From NCBI GenBank assembly GCA_002371345.1, contig DFHY01000094.1:3089-18566 (forward strand): a stretch of 15,478 nt of DNA, written 5' to 3'. This stretch comes from Lachnospiraceae bacterium UBA3711 (lineage in GTDB: Bacteria; Bacillota; Clostridia; Lachnospirales; Lachnospiraceae). The position numbers and the translations under genes were made by a program. Below the pieces are notes generated by a model. The model was not told the DNA's origin. It ran no database searches and worked only from the letters and a program-made list of their open reading frames with translations. This document shows, one piece after another, positions 7,308 to 13,690 of this stretch (within the stretch, counting starts at the first letter, position 1; each line of letters opens with the position of its first letter).

Positions 7308-8768
7308 ATGAGTACTATGAAGCTTACCCTTCTTACGGATTTCTATGAACTGACGATGATGCAGGGGTATTTCAAAACAGGGCGGAATCCAAAGGTCGTG
7401 TTTGACGCTTTTTACCGCAGCAATCCCGACGGCGGCGGTTATGCCATATGCGCCGGGCTTGAGCAGGTGATCGACTATGTCAAGAACCTGACGTTCGACC
7501 AGGTGGATATCGATTATCTGCGCTCCACCGGGGCATTTGACGAGGACTTTCTGGAGTATCTTCTGAAGTTCCGCTTCTCGGGAGACATCTGGGCTGTTCC
7601 GGAGGGGACGGTCGTGTTTCCGAAGGAGCCGCTTGTCAAAGTGACCGCTCCGATCATGGAAGCGCAGCTGATGGAAACGGCGATCCTGAATATTATCAAC
7701 CACCAGTCCCTTATCGCGACAAAGGCTGCCCGTGTGTGCTATGCCGCTCAGGGCGGCGCGGTAATGGAGTTCGGCCTGCGCCGCGCGCAGGGTCCTGACG
7801 CGGGAACCTACGGAGCGCGTGCTGCTATGATCGGAGGCTGTGCCGGAACCTCCAACGTACTTACCGGACAGCTCTTCCATGTGCCGGTTCTCGGAACGCA
7901 CGCACACAGCTGGATCATGAGCTTCCCGAGCGAGTTTGAAGCATTCTGCACCTACGCCAGACTCTACCCGGACAACTGTACTCTGCTTGTTGATACTTAT
8001 GATACGCTTCGTTCGGGGGTGCCGAACGCGATCAAGACTTTCCGCGCTATGGCCGATGAGGGCATCACTCTGAAAAAGTACGGAATCAGACTTGATTCGG
8101 GAGACCTTGCGTACATGTCAAAGAAGGCGCGGGCGATGCTTGACGAGGCGGGCTTCACAGATGCGACTATCACGGCCAGCTCAGACCTCGACGAATATCT
8201 GATCCAGTCTCTCATGGCGCAGAGGGCGGCGATAAACTCCTGGGGAGTCGGTACAAACCTGATAACCTCGAAGGATACGCCGGCTTTCGGCGGAGTATAT
8301 AAGCTCGCGGCGATCGAGGATGAGAACGGGAACCTGATTCCGAAGATCAAGCTTTCCGACAACACCGAGAAGATCACCAATCCGGGGAGCAAGAAGGTCT
8401 ACAGAATCTACGACAAGCAGTTCCACAAGATACGGGCGGATCTGATCTGCCTGGATGATGAACAGTACGATTCCGGCCAGGATCTGATCCTGTTTGATCC
8501 AAAGGAGACATGGAAGAAGACTAAGCTCCATGGCGGAACATATGAGATGCGTGAGCTTCTCCGGCCTGTCTTTATCGGAGGTGAATGCGTCTATGAGTCG
8601 CCAAGCGTCATGGAGATCCGTGATGTCTGCACGCGGGAGAAGGAATCCCTGTGGGATGAGACCAAGCGCTTCGTCAACCCGCATGAGATGTATGTGGATC
8701 TGTCAGACAAGCTGTTTAAGATCCGTGCCGAACTGCTGGAGGAGATGAGTCTCAAGCAGCTGGGATGA
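7308..8768 (+). CDS. pncB: Nicotinate phosphoribosyltransferase
   Basis: Converts nicotinate and PRPP (with ATP) to nicotinate mononucleotide, the entry step of the Preiss-Handler NAD salvage route. The 486-aa product begins near-canonically, KLTLLTDFYELTMMQGYF. It contains EFGLRRAQGPDAG (154-166), GTHAHSWIMSFPSEFEAF (196-213), YGIRLDSGDL (258-267) and the phosphate-binding SWGVGTNLITS (311-321). Length is typical for the Gram-positive type. The ribosome binding site AAGGAG (7291-7296) is 11 nt from ATG 7308; an alternative ATG at 7317 is possible. It follows the M28-like gene by 20 bp, so the two probably share a transcript although no functional link is evident. No terminator was seen before the tRNA promoter. 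Confidence 0.95.
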   Translation: MSTMKLTLLTDFYELTMMQGYFKTGRNPKVVFDAFYRSNPDGGGYAICAGLEQVIDYVKNLTFDQVDIDYLRSTGAFDEDFLEYLLKFRFSGDIWAVPEGTVVFPKEPLVKVTAPIMEAQLMETAILNIINHQSLIATKAARVCYAAQGGAVMEFGLRRAQGPDAGTYGARAAMIGGCAGTSNVLTGQLFHVPVLGTHAHSWIMSFPSEFEAFCTYARLYPDNCTLLVDTYDTLRSGVPNAIKTFRAMADEGITLKKYGIRLDSGDLAYMSKKARAMLDEAGFTDATITASSDLDEYLIQSLMAQRAAINSWGVGTNLITSKDTPAFGGVYKLAAIEDENGNLIPKIKLSDNTEKITNPGSKKVYRIYDKQFHKIRADLICLDDEQYDSGQDLILFDPKETWKKTKLHGGTYEMRELLRPVFIGGECVYESPSVMEIRDVCTREKESLWDETKRFVNPHEMYVDLSDKLFKIRAELLEEMSLKQLG

Positions 8769-8808
8769 AGTATATTTCAGCCGATTTTGAAATCTGTGAA
8801 AAATGTGC

Positions 8809-8837
8809 TTGCATTGGAGACGAGTTGCGTTTATAAT
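8809..8837 (+). promoter_or_regulatory. Promoter of tRNA-Gln
   Basis: TTGCAT (8809-8814), exactly 17 bp, perfect TATAAT (8832-8837). Predicted start is about 8844, roughly 29 nt upstream of the mature tRNA end. Confidence 0.8.
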
Positions 8838-8872
8838 GTCATTTGTCGCGGGAAACCACGGCAGATGAATAA

Positions 8873-8944
8873 AGGGGTATAGCCAAACGGTAAGGCAGCG
8901 GACTCTGACTCCGTCATTTCAAGGTTCGAATCCTTGTACCCCTG
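8873..8944 (+). tRNA. tRNA-Gln (anticodon CTG)
   Basis: The full cloverleaf can be drawn. Acceptor AGGGGTA (8873-8879) pairs with TACCCCT (8937-8943), with discriminator G at 8944. A D-arm with AGCC...GGC follows. Anticodon stem GCGGA/TCCGT flanks loop CTCTGAC, giving anticodon CTG for codon CAG. The T-arm is CAAGG-TTCGAAT-CCTTG. CCA is not encoded. The gene stands alone with its own promoter and terminator. Confidence 0.96.
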
Positions 8945-8954
8945 TTGTGGTGAG

Positions 8955-8995
8955 AGCATCATAAGTATGATTGTCATGCTTATGGTGCTTTTTTT
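8955..8995 (+). terminator. Intrinsic terminator of tRNA-Gln
   Basis: AGCATCATAAG (8955-8965) pairs with CTTATGGTGCT (8979-8989). The stem extends inward through ATGA/TCAT, giving about 16 bp with two wobbles. A T7 run (8989-8995) follows. Confidence 0.9.
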
Positions 8996-9022
8996 ATCTG
9001 ATGAATCCTGGTGAGAACGGAT

Positions 9023-9061
9023 AAAAAAATGAAACACCGAAGTGATCGGTGTTTCATTTTT
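9023..9061 (-). terminator. Bidirectional terminator overlapping the stop of the XRE gene
   Basis: AAAAATGAAACACCGA (9025-9040) pairs with its exact complement at 9046-9061 around a 5-nt loop. On the minus strand the stem is followed by T7 (9029-9023), so it terminates the XRE gene, whose TGA stop (9056-9054) lies inside the stem. The plus strand has its own T5 tract and can back up the tRNA terminator. Confidence 0.85.
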
Positions 9062-9443
9062 GTTCGTATTTGCTTTCCATGCCTTTCTTGCGGTCGATCT
9101 CACGCCCCGCGGACATCATATGGTCCGAAAGAATCTCGAACTCAACATCATCGGCGTCATGGAAGAGCTTAACGAAGTATGAGGGAACTCCTGTCAGATT
9201 TGCGGGATCATAATTGCGCAGAAGATAATCAAGGCTTACGTGAAACAGTTCACAGAGCCTGATTAAACGCCAGATCTTCATCATCTGGAGGCCTCTTTCA
9301 ACTTTCCCGATGGATTCTGTTGAGCAATCGAGGTATTCCGCCAGTTTTTCCTGGGAATAATGGTCTCTCTCCCGCAGTTTTTTGATGTTTTTGCCGCAGA
9401 TTCTGGCGACTTCTATTTCATTTTCATCCCGAAGCATTCCCAT
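9054..9443 (-). CDS. XRE/Cro-CI family helix-turn-helix transcriptional regulator
   Basis: A 129-aa DNA-binding protein. Residues about 15-75 form an HTH_3 domain: ICGKNIKKLRERDHYSQEKLAEYL, then the recognition-helix region STESIGKVERG, then LIRLCELFHVSLDYLL. The remaining 55 residues are charged and look helical (about 86-120), a possible oligomerisation or sensing tail of unknown family. Start choice is uncertain. ATG 9443 and ATG 9437 both lack a Shine-Dalgarno, and TTG 9482 would add 13 residues without one. TATAAT ends 7 nt before ATG 9443, which points to a leaderless mRNA. It is divergent from an unrecognised 170-aa gene and probably regulates itself and that gene (inferred from repeats between them). 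Confidence 0.85.
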   Translation of the reverse strand: MGMLRDENEIEVARICGKNIKKLRERDHYSQEKLAEYLDCSTESIGKVERGLQMMKIWRLIRLCELFHVSLDYLLRNYDPANLTGVPSYFVKLFHDADDVEFEILSDHMMSAGREIDRKKGMESKYEQK

Positions 9444-9450
9444 GACATAA

Positions 9451-9479
9451 ATTATATTGGAAAGGCATATAACTTTACA
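9451..9479 (-). promoter_or_regulatory. Promoter of the XRE gene
   Basis: On the minus strand a perfect TATAAT (9456-9451) lies 17 bp downstream of TGTAAA (9479-9474), a poor -35. Predicted +1 falls at about 9443, the ATG itself. The weak -35 overlaps one copy of a CTTTACAC repeat. Confidence 0.5.
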
Positions 9480-9518
9480 CAAACCCAGAGGACAGCTTTA
9501 CACGTAGAAAGACTACGT
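9473..9518. promoter_or_regulatory. Candidate operator cluster between the XRE gene and its divergent neighbour
   Basis: CTTTACAC occurs at 9473-9480 and 9496-9503, 23 bp apart (about two helical turns). The palindrome ACGTAG-AAAGA-CTACGT spans 9502-9518. The first repeat overlaps the XRE -35, and the palindrome abuts TTGACA of the plus-strand promoter (9519). That placement suits autoregulation by the XRE protein, but no binding evidence exists. Confidence 0.45.
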
Positions 9519-9547
9519 TTGACAACTGAATAAAATTTGACTATTGT
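9519..9547 (+). promoter_or_regulatory. Promoter P1 for the 170-aa gene
   Basis: Perfect TTGACA (9519-9524), 17 bp, TATTGT (9542-9547). It directly abuts the palindrome ending at 9518. Confidence 0.5.
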
Positions 9548-9576
9548 GTGACGATTCATGAAGAATGCGTTATAAT
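9548..9576 (+). promoter_or_regulatory. Promoter P2 for the 170-aa gene
   Basis: GTGACG (9548-9553, four matches to TTGACA), 17 bp, perfect TATAAT (9571-9576). Either P1 or P2 leaves a leader of roughly 200 nt before the gene. Confidence 0.45.
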
Positions 9577-9687
9577 GTTTTTTGGTGTGCTTCAGAACTT
9601 CACCGGGCCGGTCTCATTGACTGTCAGTTGTGAAATGAGTGAACGGCGGCAATGCTGTGATATCTGCTGAGGAATAACGGGTTTTGA

Positions 9688-9728
9688 ATCGCGCCGGGTA
9701 CGGTCTCCGGCGGCATCGGAGACGCGAT
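9688..9728 (+). other. Bulged hairpin in the leader of the 170-aa gene
   Basis: GTCTCCG (9703-9709) pairs perfectly with CGGAGAC (9717-9723) around a 7-nt loop. Outside it ATCGC (9688-9692) pairs with GCGAT (9724-9728), with a 10-nt 5' bulge. No T-run follows. The rest of the leader (9577-9687) shows nothing I can assign. Confidence 0.35.
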
Positions 9729-9782
9729 GTGTGCTCTGTGACAGAATGATGGAAATTTGACTTGAAAGGAAACAGAAACACA

Positions 9783-10295
9783 ATGGGAGAAATTGACTGG
9801 AACAGGTATGCGCGGCTTTGCTCTGAGGCGACGTCTCCGACGGTCGGGCGATTTGCCCAGTCGCTGCGCAGCGCGGCTGTAGTGGCAACTAATCAATCAA
9901 TTCCGGTGTATACCGGGGCGATGAAAGCCTGCCTGATTACTGCGCTCAGGCAGTCGACTGATATCCTGAAGAGGCTTGCCAGAGTCTATCTCGCTCCGGA
10001 AGAGAAAGACAGGATCCGCTGGAAGGATGTTGAAGAAAAGATGCGTGAGGTTTACTTTGACAGGCTCGGCAGAATTGAGGGAATGCAGATTGCCAGGGAG
10101 TATATAAGCACACGCATTCACAACAAGCCGTCCGATCAGGAGGGTATATACAGATGGGTTAACAGCCTGCGCGGGCGGGAGGACGAGATAGCCAGGATAG
10201 TAAGCCGGACAGGAGAGGAGATAGCGGCGTTCGCGTCACAGGATGTTCCGGAGATCATTGAACTGGCCCAGCTTGGGATACGGCTGCGCGGCTGA
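9783..10295 (+). CDS. Protein of unknown function (170 aa), divergent from an XRE regulator
   Basis: I do not recognise this family. The protein is soluble-looking, Arg-rich and mostly helical by eye, without a signal peptide or membrane segment. It begins MGEIDWNRYARLCSEATSP and contains the charged stretch EEKDRIRWKDVEEKMREVYFD (about 74-94) and a C-terminal helix EIIELAQLGIRLRG. There is no cysteine cluster or nucleotide-binding motif. ATG 9783 is preferred, with AAAGGA at 9765-9770 (12 nt away, rather far). An upstream in-frame TTG at 9762 would add 7 residues without a ribosome binding site. An 82-bp gap separates it from the acyl-ACP thioesterase gene on the same strand, so they may share a transcript. 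Coding likelihood is good because of the long open frame, promoters and regulator-like arrangement. Confidence 0.65.
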   Translation: MGEIDWNRYARLCSEATSPTVGRFAQSLRSAAVVATNQSIPVYTGAMKACLITALRQSTDILKRLARVYLAPEEKDRIRWKDVEEKMREVYFDRLGRIEGMQIAREYISTRIHNKPSDQEGIYRWVNSLRGREDEIARIVSRTGEEIAAFASQDVPEIIELAQLGIRLRG

Positions 10296-10377
10296 AAATG
10301 ATTTGATGGCAGCATGGAAATGCCGGATGGCACATTCGAATGAATATTCAGGCTGATGATATGAGGAAGTTGTAAGA

Positions 10378-11097
10378 ATGGGAAAGTATGAATTTACATC
10401 CAGAGTGCGCTACTCGGAGTGCGGAGAGGACTGCCGGCTGAATCTGGGCGGACTCGTCAATTATTTTCAGGATGCCGCGACTTTCCAGGGAGAGGAACTG
10501 GGAATCGGCATTCCATATCTGAAAGAACGCGGGCTTGCCTGGCTTCTGGCTTCGTGGCAGATTATAACGGATCATATGCCGAGACTGTCGGAGCAGATCA
10601 CAACCCGGACATGGGCATACGATTTCAACGGTTTCTACGGCCTGAGAAATCTTGAGCTTCTGGACGGAAATGGAAACAGAGCGGCCTGGGCCAACAGTAT
10701 CTGGGTTCTGATTGACACTGGGAAAATGCGTCCGGTCAGTGTTCCGGAGCATATTATATCCATGTACGGCCAGGAGGAGAAGCTGGACATGGACTACGCT
10801 CCCAGGCGCGTAAGCGCTCCAAAGGGCGGCGAAAAAATGGAGTCTTTCACCATCCACCGCGGCCATCTTGATTCCAATCATCATGTGAACAACGGACAGT
10901 ATATTCAGATGGCTCTGGACTATCTTCCGGAGGGATTCAAGCTGTACGAAACAAGGGTGGAGTACAGGGAGCAGACATTCCTCGGAGACGTGATCAGCCC
11001 GCTGGTGGTCAGGTCGGACGGAGATGTTACAGTCAGCCTTCAGAAGGAAAACGGACATTCCTGCGCGGTTGTTCGTTTCTTCTCAAAACCGGAGTAA
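10378..11097 (+). CDS. Acyl-ACP thioesterase (FatA/FatB-type, tandem hotdog)
   Basis: Hydrolyses acyl-acyl carrier protein to free fatty acid, ending or diverting fatty acid synthesis in the cytosol. At 239 aa it matches bacterial members of the acyl-ACP thioesterase family (PF01643). N-terminal hotdog: RVRYSECGEDCRLNLGGLVNYFQDAA, then GLAWLLASWQI (52-62) and GFYGLRNLELLD (85-96). C-terminal hotdog: HRGHLDSNHHVNNGQYIQMA (160-179), carrying the family's Asp165, Asn167 and His169 catalytic set, then VEYREQTFLGD. GAGGAAG (10363-10369), 8 nt before ATG 10378, fixes the start. cvfB follows after only 15 bp, so the two form an operon. Confidence 0.92.
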   Translation: MGKYEFTSRVRYSECGEDCRLNLGGLVNYFQDAATFQGEELGIGIPYLKERGLAWLLASWQIITDHMPRLSEQITTRTWAYDFNGFYGLRNLELLDGNGNRAAWANSIWVLIDTGKMRPVSVPEHIISMYGQEEKLDMDYAPRRVSAPKGGEKMESFTIHRGHLDSNHHVNNGQYIQMALDYLPEGFKLYETRVEYREQTFLGDVISPLVVRSDGDVTVSLQKENGHSCAVVRFFSKPE

Positions 11098-11112
11098 AAA
11101 AGGGAACTGTGT

Positions 11113-11934
11113 ATGAGACTGGGAGAAAAGCAGACACTTGTCATTGACCGTTTCAAGGATTTCGGCGCTTACCTGTCTGACGGGGAGCAGTCGGTGCTTC
11201 TGCCGAGGAAGGAGATTCCTGACGGCGTGAAGGAGGGAGATGAGGTCGAAGTATTCCTTTACAGGGATTCTTCAGACCGTCTGATCGCGACTGTGAATAT
11301 GCCTCTTCTGTGCCTGCATGAGACAGGACTTCTGAAGGTCAGAGAGACCGGCAGGATCGGAGCTTTCCTGGACTGGGGGCTGCCGAAGGATCTTCTCCTG
11401 CCGTTTCATGAGCAGACCAGGAGGGTCAGAAGCGGCGAGGAGATCCTCGTGGCGGTGTATATTGACAAGACGCAGCGGCTTGCGGCGACAATGAACGTGT
11501 ATCCGTATCTCAAACAGGATTCGCCTTACGGCAAGGATGACCGGGTCAGGGCAAGAATCTATGAGACAAGCGGGAACTTCGGAGTGTTCGCCGCGGTGGA
11601 TGACATATACAGCGCCCTGATCCCAAAACAGGAGGCGCAGGGAGCGCTGCGCATAGGAGACGTGGTTGAGGCGCGTGTGACTTCAGTGCGTCCAGACGGG
11701 AAGCTGAATCTGTCTGTCAGGGAGAAGGCTTATATGCAGCTTGAGAAGGACGCGGAGCTTATCCTTAAGGTGATCGGAGAATATGACGGCGTGCTGCCGT
11801 TTGACGACAAGGTGCCGCCTGAGGTTATTCAGAGGGAGTTTGCTCTGAGTAAGAATGCGTTTAAGAGGGCGGTCGGGCATCTTATGAAGGAGGGGAAGGT
11901 GGAGATCCGCGGGCGAAGGATTTACCTCATATGA
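11113..11934 (+). CDS. cvfB: CvfB/YitL-family S1 RNA-binding protein
   Basis: Conserved Firmicute RNA-binding protein (CvfB of Staphylococcus, YitL of Bacillus) with several S1-like OB folds and a C-terminal winged helix. The 273-aa product has repeats beginning near residues 1 (LVIDRFKDFGAYL), 73 (LLKVRETGRIGAFLDWGLPKDLLLP) and 142 (DDRVRARIYETSGNFGVFAAV). The last segment includes SVRPDGKLNLSVREK. The winged helix is about 215-273, with LPFDDKVPPEVIQREFALSKNAFKRAVGHL and the closing wing GKVEIRGRRIYLI. AAGGGA upstream of ATG 11113 is the ribosome binding site. It lies 15 bp after the thioesterase gene. In other Firmicutes it affects RNA metabolism and virulence-factor expression; the role here is inferred. 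Confidence 0.9.
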   Translation: MRLGEKQTLVIDRFKDFGAYLSDGEQSVLLPRKEIPDGVKEGDEVEVFLYRDSSDRLIATVNMPLLCLHETGLLKVRETGRIGAFLDWGLPKDLLLPFHEQTRRVRSGEEILVAVYIDKTQRLAATMNVYPYLKQDSPYGKDDRVRARIYETSGNFGVFAAVDDIYSALIPKQEAQGALRIGDVVEARVTSVRPDGKLNLSVREKAYMQLEKDAELILKVIGEYDGVLPFDDKVPPEVIQREFALSKNAFKRAVGHLMKEGKVEIRGRRIYLI

Positions 11935-11968
11935 ATAAACATCTCGTGCTTTACGCGCTGCCTGCGGC

Positions 11969-12060
11969 ATCGCCCGCCCTCGATGTTTGTTAGCATCGCT
12001 CATGCCCGGACATCCGTTCGCATAAATGCGACGAATGTCCGATCATGGCGATTGGGCGAT
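11969..12060. repeat. Nested 92-bp imperfect palindrome after cvfB
   Basis: Four paired arms nest: ATCGCCC (11969-11975) with GGGCGAT (12054-12060); ATCGC-t-CATG (11995-12004) with CATG-GCGAT (12044-12052); CGGACAT (12007-12013) with ATGTCCG (12035-12041); then CGT/ACG and CGCAT/ATGCG toward an AA-centred tip. A flanking pair, AAACATC (11937-11943) with GATGTTT (11982-11988), competes with the outer arm. There is no T-run, so a standard terminator is unlikely. It resembles a REP-like or palindromic mobile element, or an mRNA 3' structure. The remainder of the 298-bp gap contains the hairpin at 12079-12096 and a promoter. Confidence 0.5.
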
Positions 12061-12078
12061 ATCAACAATTTCGGTGTG

Positions 12079-12096
12079 TCATTTTCGTGAAAATGA
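12079..12096. other. Short AT-rich hairpin
   Basis: TCATTTT (12079-12085) pairs with AAAATGA (12090-12096) around CGTG, and CAATT (12066-12070) pairs with AATTG (12100-12104) outside. It lies 29 bp upstream of the -35 of the next promoter and could be an operator or a weak terminator component. Confidence 0.3.
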
Positions 12097-12124
12097 TCCA
12101 ATTGAGGGAATTTCTGAAAAATGC

Positions 12125-12152
12125 TTGATTTCCGTTTTAAGAGTGCTATATT
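12125..12152 (+). promoter_or_regulatory. Promoter of the 78-aa gene
   Basis: TTGATT (12125-12130), 16-bp spacer, TATATT (12147-12152). Predicted +1 about 12159 gives a leader of roughly 75 nt. If the start is a few bases upstream, the full G5 tract (12154-12158) is transcribed. Confidence 0.5.
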
Positions 12153-12154
12153 TG

Positions 12155-12214
12155 GGGGCGTAAAGAGAAATGAGAATGATTCAAAGGTAAGCCCCGCGCA
12201 GATGATACAGGGGC
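12155..12214 (+). promoter_or_regulatory. Leader with mutually exclusive pairings upstream of the 78-aa gene
   Basis: GGGGC (12155-12159) and GGGGC (12210-12214) can each pair with the single GCCCC (12191-12195). The second pairing ends 3 nt before the AAGGAG ribosome binding site (12218-12223). Such an arrangement could open or mask translation initiation, but the stems are only 5 bp and the transcript start may exclude the first arm. Confidence 0.25.
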
Positions 12215-12232
12215 GGAAAGGAGAGTATTGAT

Positions 12233-12469
12233 ATGAAGTTACAGAACGTAAAGGATCCGGAAAAGCTGTTTGAGGTTATCGATTCCTGCAGTGGCAAGGT
12301 AGAACTGGTTACAGGTGAGGGAGACAGACTTAATCTGAAGAGCAAGCTCAGCCAGTATCTCTCTCTTGCTAATATCTTCTCCGTCAAGGAAGAGATTCCG
12401 GAACTCGAGCTGGTTGCTTACGATCCGAACGACGTGAAGAAGCTGATCGAATTCATGATCAACGAGTAA
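12233..12469 (+). CDS. Small conserved-looking protein of unknown function (78 aa)
   Basis: Begins MKLQNVKDPEKLFEVIDSC and contains GKVELVTGEGDRLNLKSKLSQYLSL (21-45), a pattern I recall from short clostridial proteins that databases sometimes mislabel as polyA polymerase. I do not know a real function and would call it hypothetical. It is a soluble mixed alpha/beta chain of about 9 kDa, acidic at the C-terminus, ending LIEFMINE, with no membrane segment. AAGGAG (12218-12223) lies 9 nt before ATG, an ideal ribosome binding site. It has its own promoter (12125-12152) and terminator (12588-12622), so it appears to be monocistronic. Confidence 0.8.
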   Translation: MKLQNVKDPEKLFEVIDSCSGKVELVTGEGDRLNLKSKLSQYLSLANIFSVKEEIPELELVAYDPNDVKKLIEFMINE

Positions 12470-12543
12470 TCCGTGTACAGACCAGAACCTGTTTGGATTC
12501 ATAATTCATGAGTGATCCGCATTTGGGCAGGAAGCTGAATCCA

Positions 12544-12557
12544 TCTGCCGTCGGCAG
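12544..12557. repeat. 14-bp repeat TCTGCCGTCGGCAG, copy 1
   Basis: A self-complementary CTGCCG-T-CGGCAG core. An identical 14-mer occurs at 13832-13845, so the pair flanks the CPBP protease gene. Confidence 0.5.
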
Positions 12558-12587
12558 ACTTGATATATTGAAATAGTGTTTCCTTGG

Positions 12588-12622
12588 AAAAGGTGCTTTC
12601 GGTATTTTCCGAAAGCGCTTTT
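12588..12622 (+). terminator. Terminator of the 78-aa gene
   Basis: GCTTTCGG (12595-12602) pairs perfectly with CCGAAAGC (12609-12616) around TATTTT. The stem extends outward through AAAAGGT/GCTTTT with wobbles, so the short T4 tract (12619-12622) is partly paired. Moderate strength. Confidence 0.6.
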
Positions 12623-12680
12623 CATGTTAGAATCTCTATAAATAGTGATAATCGGTAATGCATGGGAGGGGCAGGAGTCA

Positions 12681-13649
12681 ATGCAGAATCGAAGCAGATT
12701 AGCCGGAAGGCAGTACCTGGCCATGATGGCCGTGTGGCTCATCGCAGGGCTGCTGGTCAGTGTGATCAGGCTTGATCGTTTTCTGAGTTATTACAGTTCA
12801 CATTCTCTGGTGGAGCTCGAACTCCTGGTTCCGGCTGTGGTGCTTCTCGTCATGGACCGGTTTGAGGTGATGCGCGGTACGCGGATGAAGGCGATAGGCA
12901 TTAAGGTGATACTCTGGGCTCTCCTTCTGTCGGTCATACTGCTCCCGATCACCAATTTCCTGAACCTGCTGAGCCAGCTGCTTGTTCCGAACAATATCGT
13001 TGTGGAGATTGAGCATTATACTCTTCTGACGGGAACGGTGGTGTGGGACAGACCTCTGCTTCTGAATCTGTTCTACATGGCGGTCATGCCGGCGGTTGTT
13101 GAGGAATTCCTGTTCCGCGGGGTTCTGTATCAGGGCTTCAGAAGCTGCGGCCTGCTGAAGACGGCTGTCATCACATCTCTGATGTTCGCGCTCGCCCACG
13201 GCAATCTGAATCAGTTTTTGTATGCGTTTGTGATCGGATTGTTCCTGGCTTACCTGGTGGAGGCGTCGGGATCCGTCTACGCGTCGATGCTTGCTCATAT
13301 GTGCCTTAACGGTGTTTCGGTAGCGCTGGTCTATATTGAGAAGGTGCTTCCCGAGAACATTACCAGCGCACTTGTAGAGGCGGAGAATACATCCGTACAC
13401 GATCTGAGCCTGGTATACTGGATCATCTACGGAGTTATCACCGGCGCCTGTATCGTGCTCGCGATAATCGTCGTGCGCACTATCGCCAAGGTATCCGGAA
13501 GAGAACTGATATACAAGGAGGCCAGAAAGGGGCACGGGCGCCTGAAGGGCAAGGAAGGCCGTGTCTTCTCGGTGGAGCTTCTGATAGGCCTGATGATCCC
13601 TATCATATATATCGCGTTTATGCTGCTGGCGGAGCTCATACGCTCCTGA
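12681..13649 (+). CDS. CPBP-family intramembrane glutamic endopeptidase
   Basis: A polytopic membrane protease of the CAAX-prenyl protease/Abi family (PF02517), 322 aa. Hydrophobic segments are visible at about 13-29, 46-58, 75-101, 126-140, 160-172, 180-197, 202-219, 244-266 and 299-318. All three family motifs are intact: E141-E142-xxx-R146 (VEEFLFRGVLYQG), F169-xxx-H173 (FALAHG) and H206-xxx-N210 (HMCLN). The active-site set therefore looks complete. A basic loop (about 270-295, ARKGHGRLKGKEGR) precedes the last membrane segment. ATG 12681 is chosen because purine-rich GGGAGGGG (12664-12671) and AGGAG lie just upstream. An in-frame GTG at 12645 has no ribosome binding site. Substrate unknown; in other Gram-positives relatives process peptides or confer bacteriocin immunity. 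Confidence 0.9.
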   Translation: MQNRSRLAGRQYLAMMAVWLIAGLLVSVIRLDRFLSYYSSHSLVELELLVPAVVLLVMDRFEVMRGTRMKAIGIKVILWALLLSVILLPITNFLNLLSQLLVPNNIVVEIEHYTLLTGTVVWDRPLLLNLFYMAVMPAVVEEFLFRGVLYQGFRSCGLLKTAVITSLMFALAHGNLNQFLYAFVIGLFLAYLVEASGSVYASMLAHMCLNGVSVALVYIEKVLPENITSALVEAENTSVHDLSLVYWIIYGVITGACIVLAIIVVRTIAKVSGRELIYKEARKGHGRLKGKEGRVFSVELLIGLMIPIIYIAFMLLAELIRS

Positions 13650-13663
13650 CGGCAGACAGGCTG

Positions 13664-13672
13664 TGATACAAT
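13664..13672 (+). promoter_or_regulatory. Extended -10 candidate upstream of the dnaE leader hairpin
   Basis: TGATACAAT fits an extended -10 (TGnTAnnnT). No convincing -35 is seen. If real, the transcript would carry the 13691-13782 hairpin and dnaE. Confidence 0.3.
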
Positions 13673-13690
13673 CCGGCGGGGATGCTTAAG

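Noticed and set aside
7200..7907. 235-codon minus-strand open frame within pncB
   Set aside because: Lies wholly antisense to clearly conserved pncB and the end of its upstream neighbour; no ribosome binding site or recognisable domain.
8873..9482. Integrated element at the tRNA-Gln gene, with the XRE gene as a phage-type repressor
   Set aside because: No integrase, no duplicated tRNA 3' end in the window, and the neighbours are housekeeping genes; the tRNA has an intact terminator.
12798..13535. 245-codon minus-strand open frame within the CPBP gene
   Set aside because: His/Gln/Arg-rich shadow of membrane-segment codons on the opposite strand.
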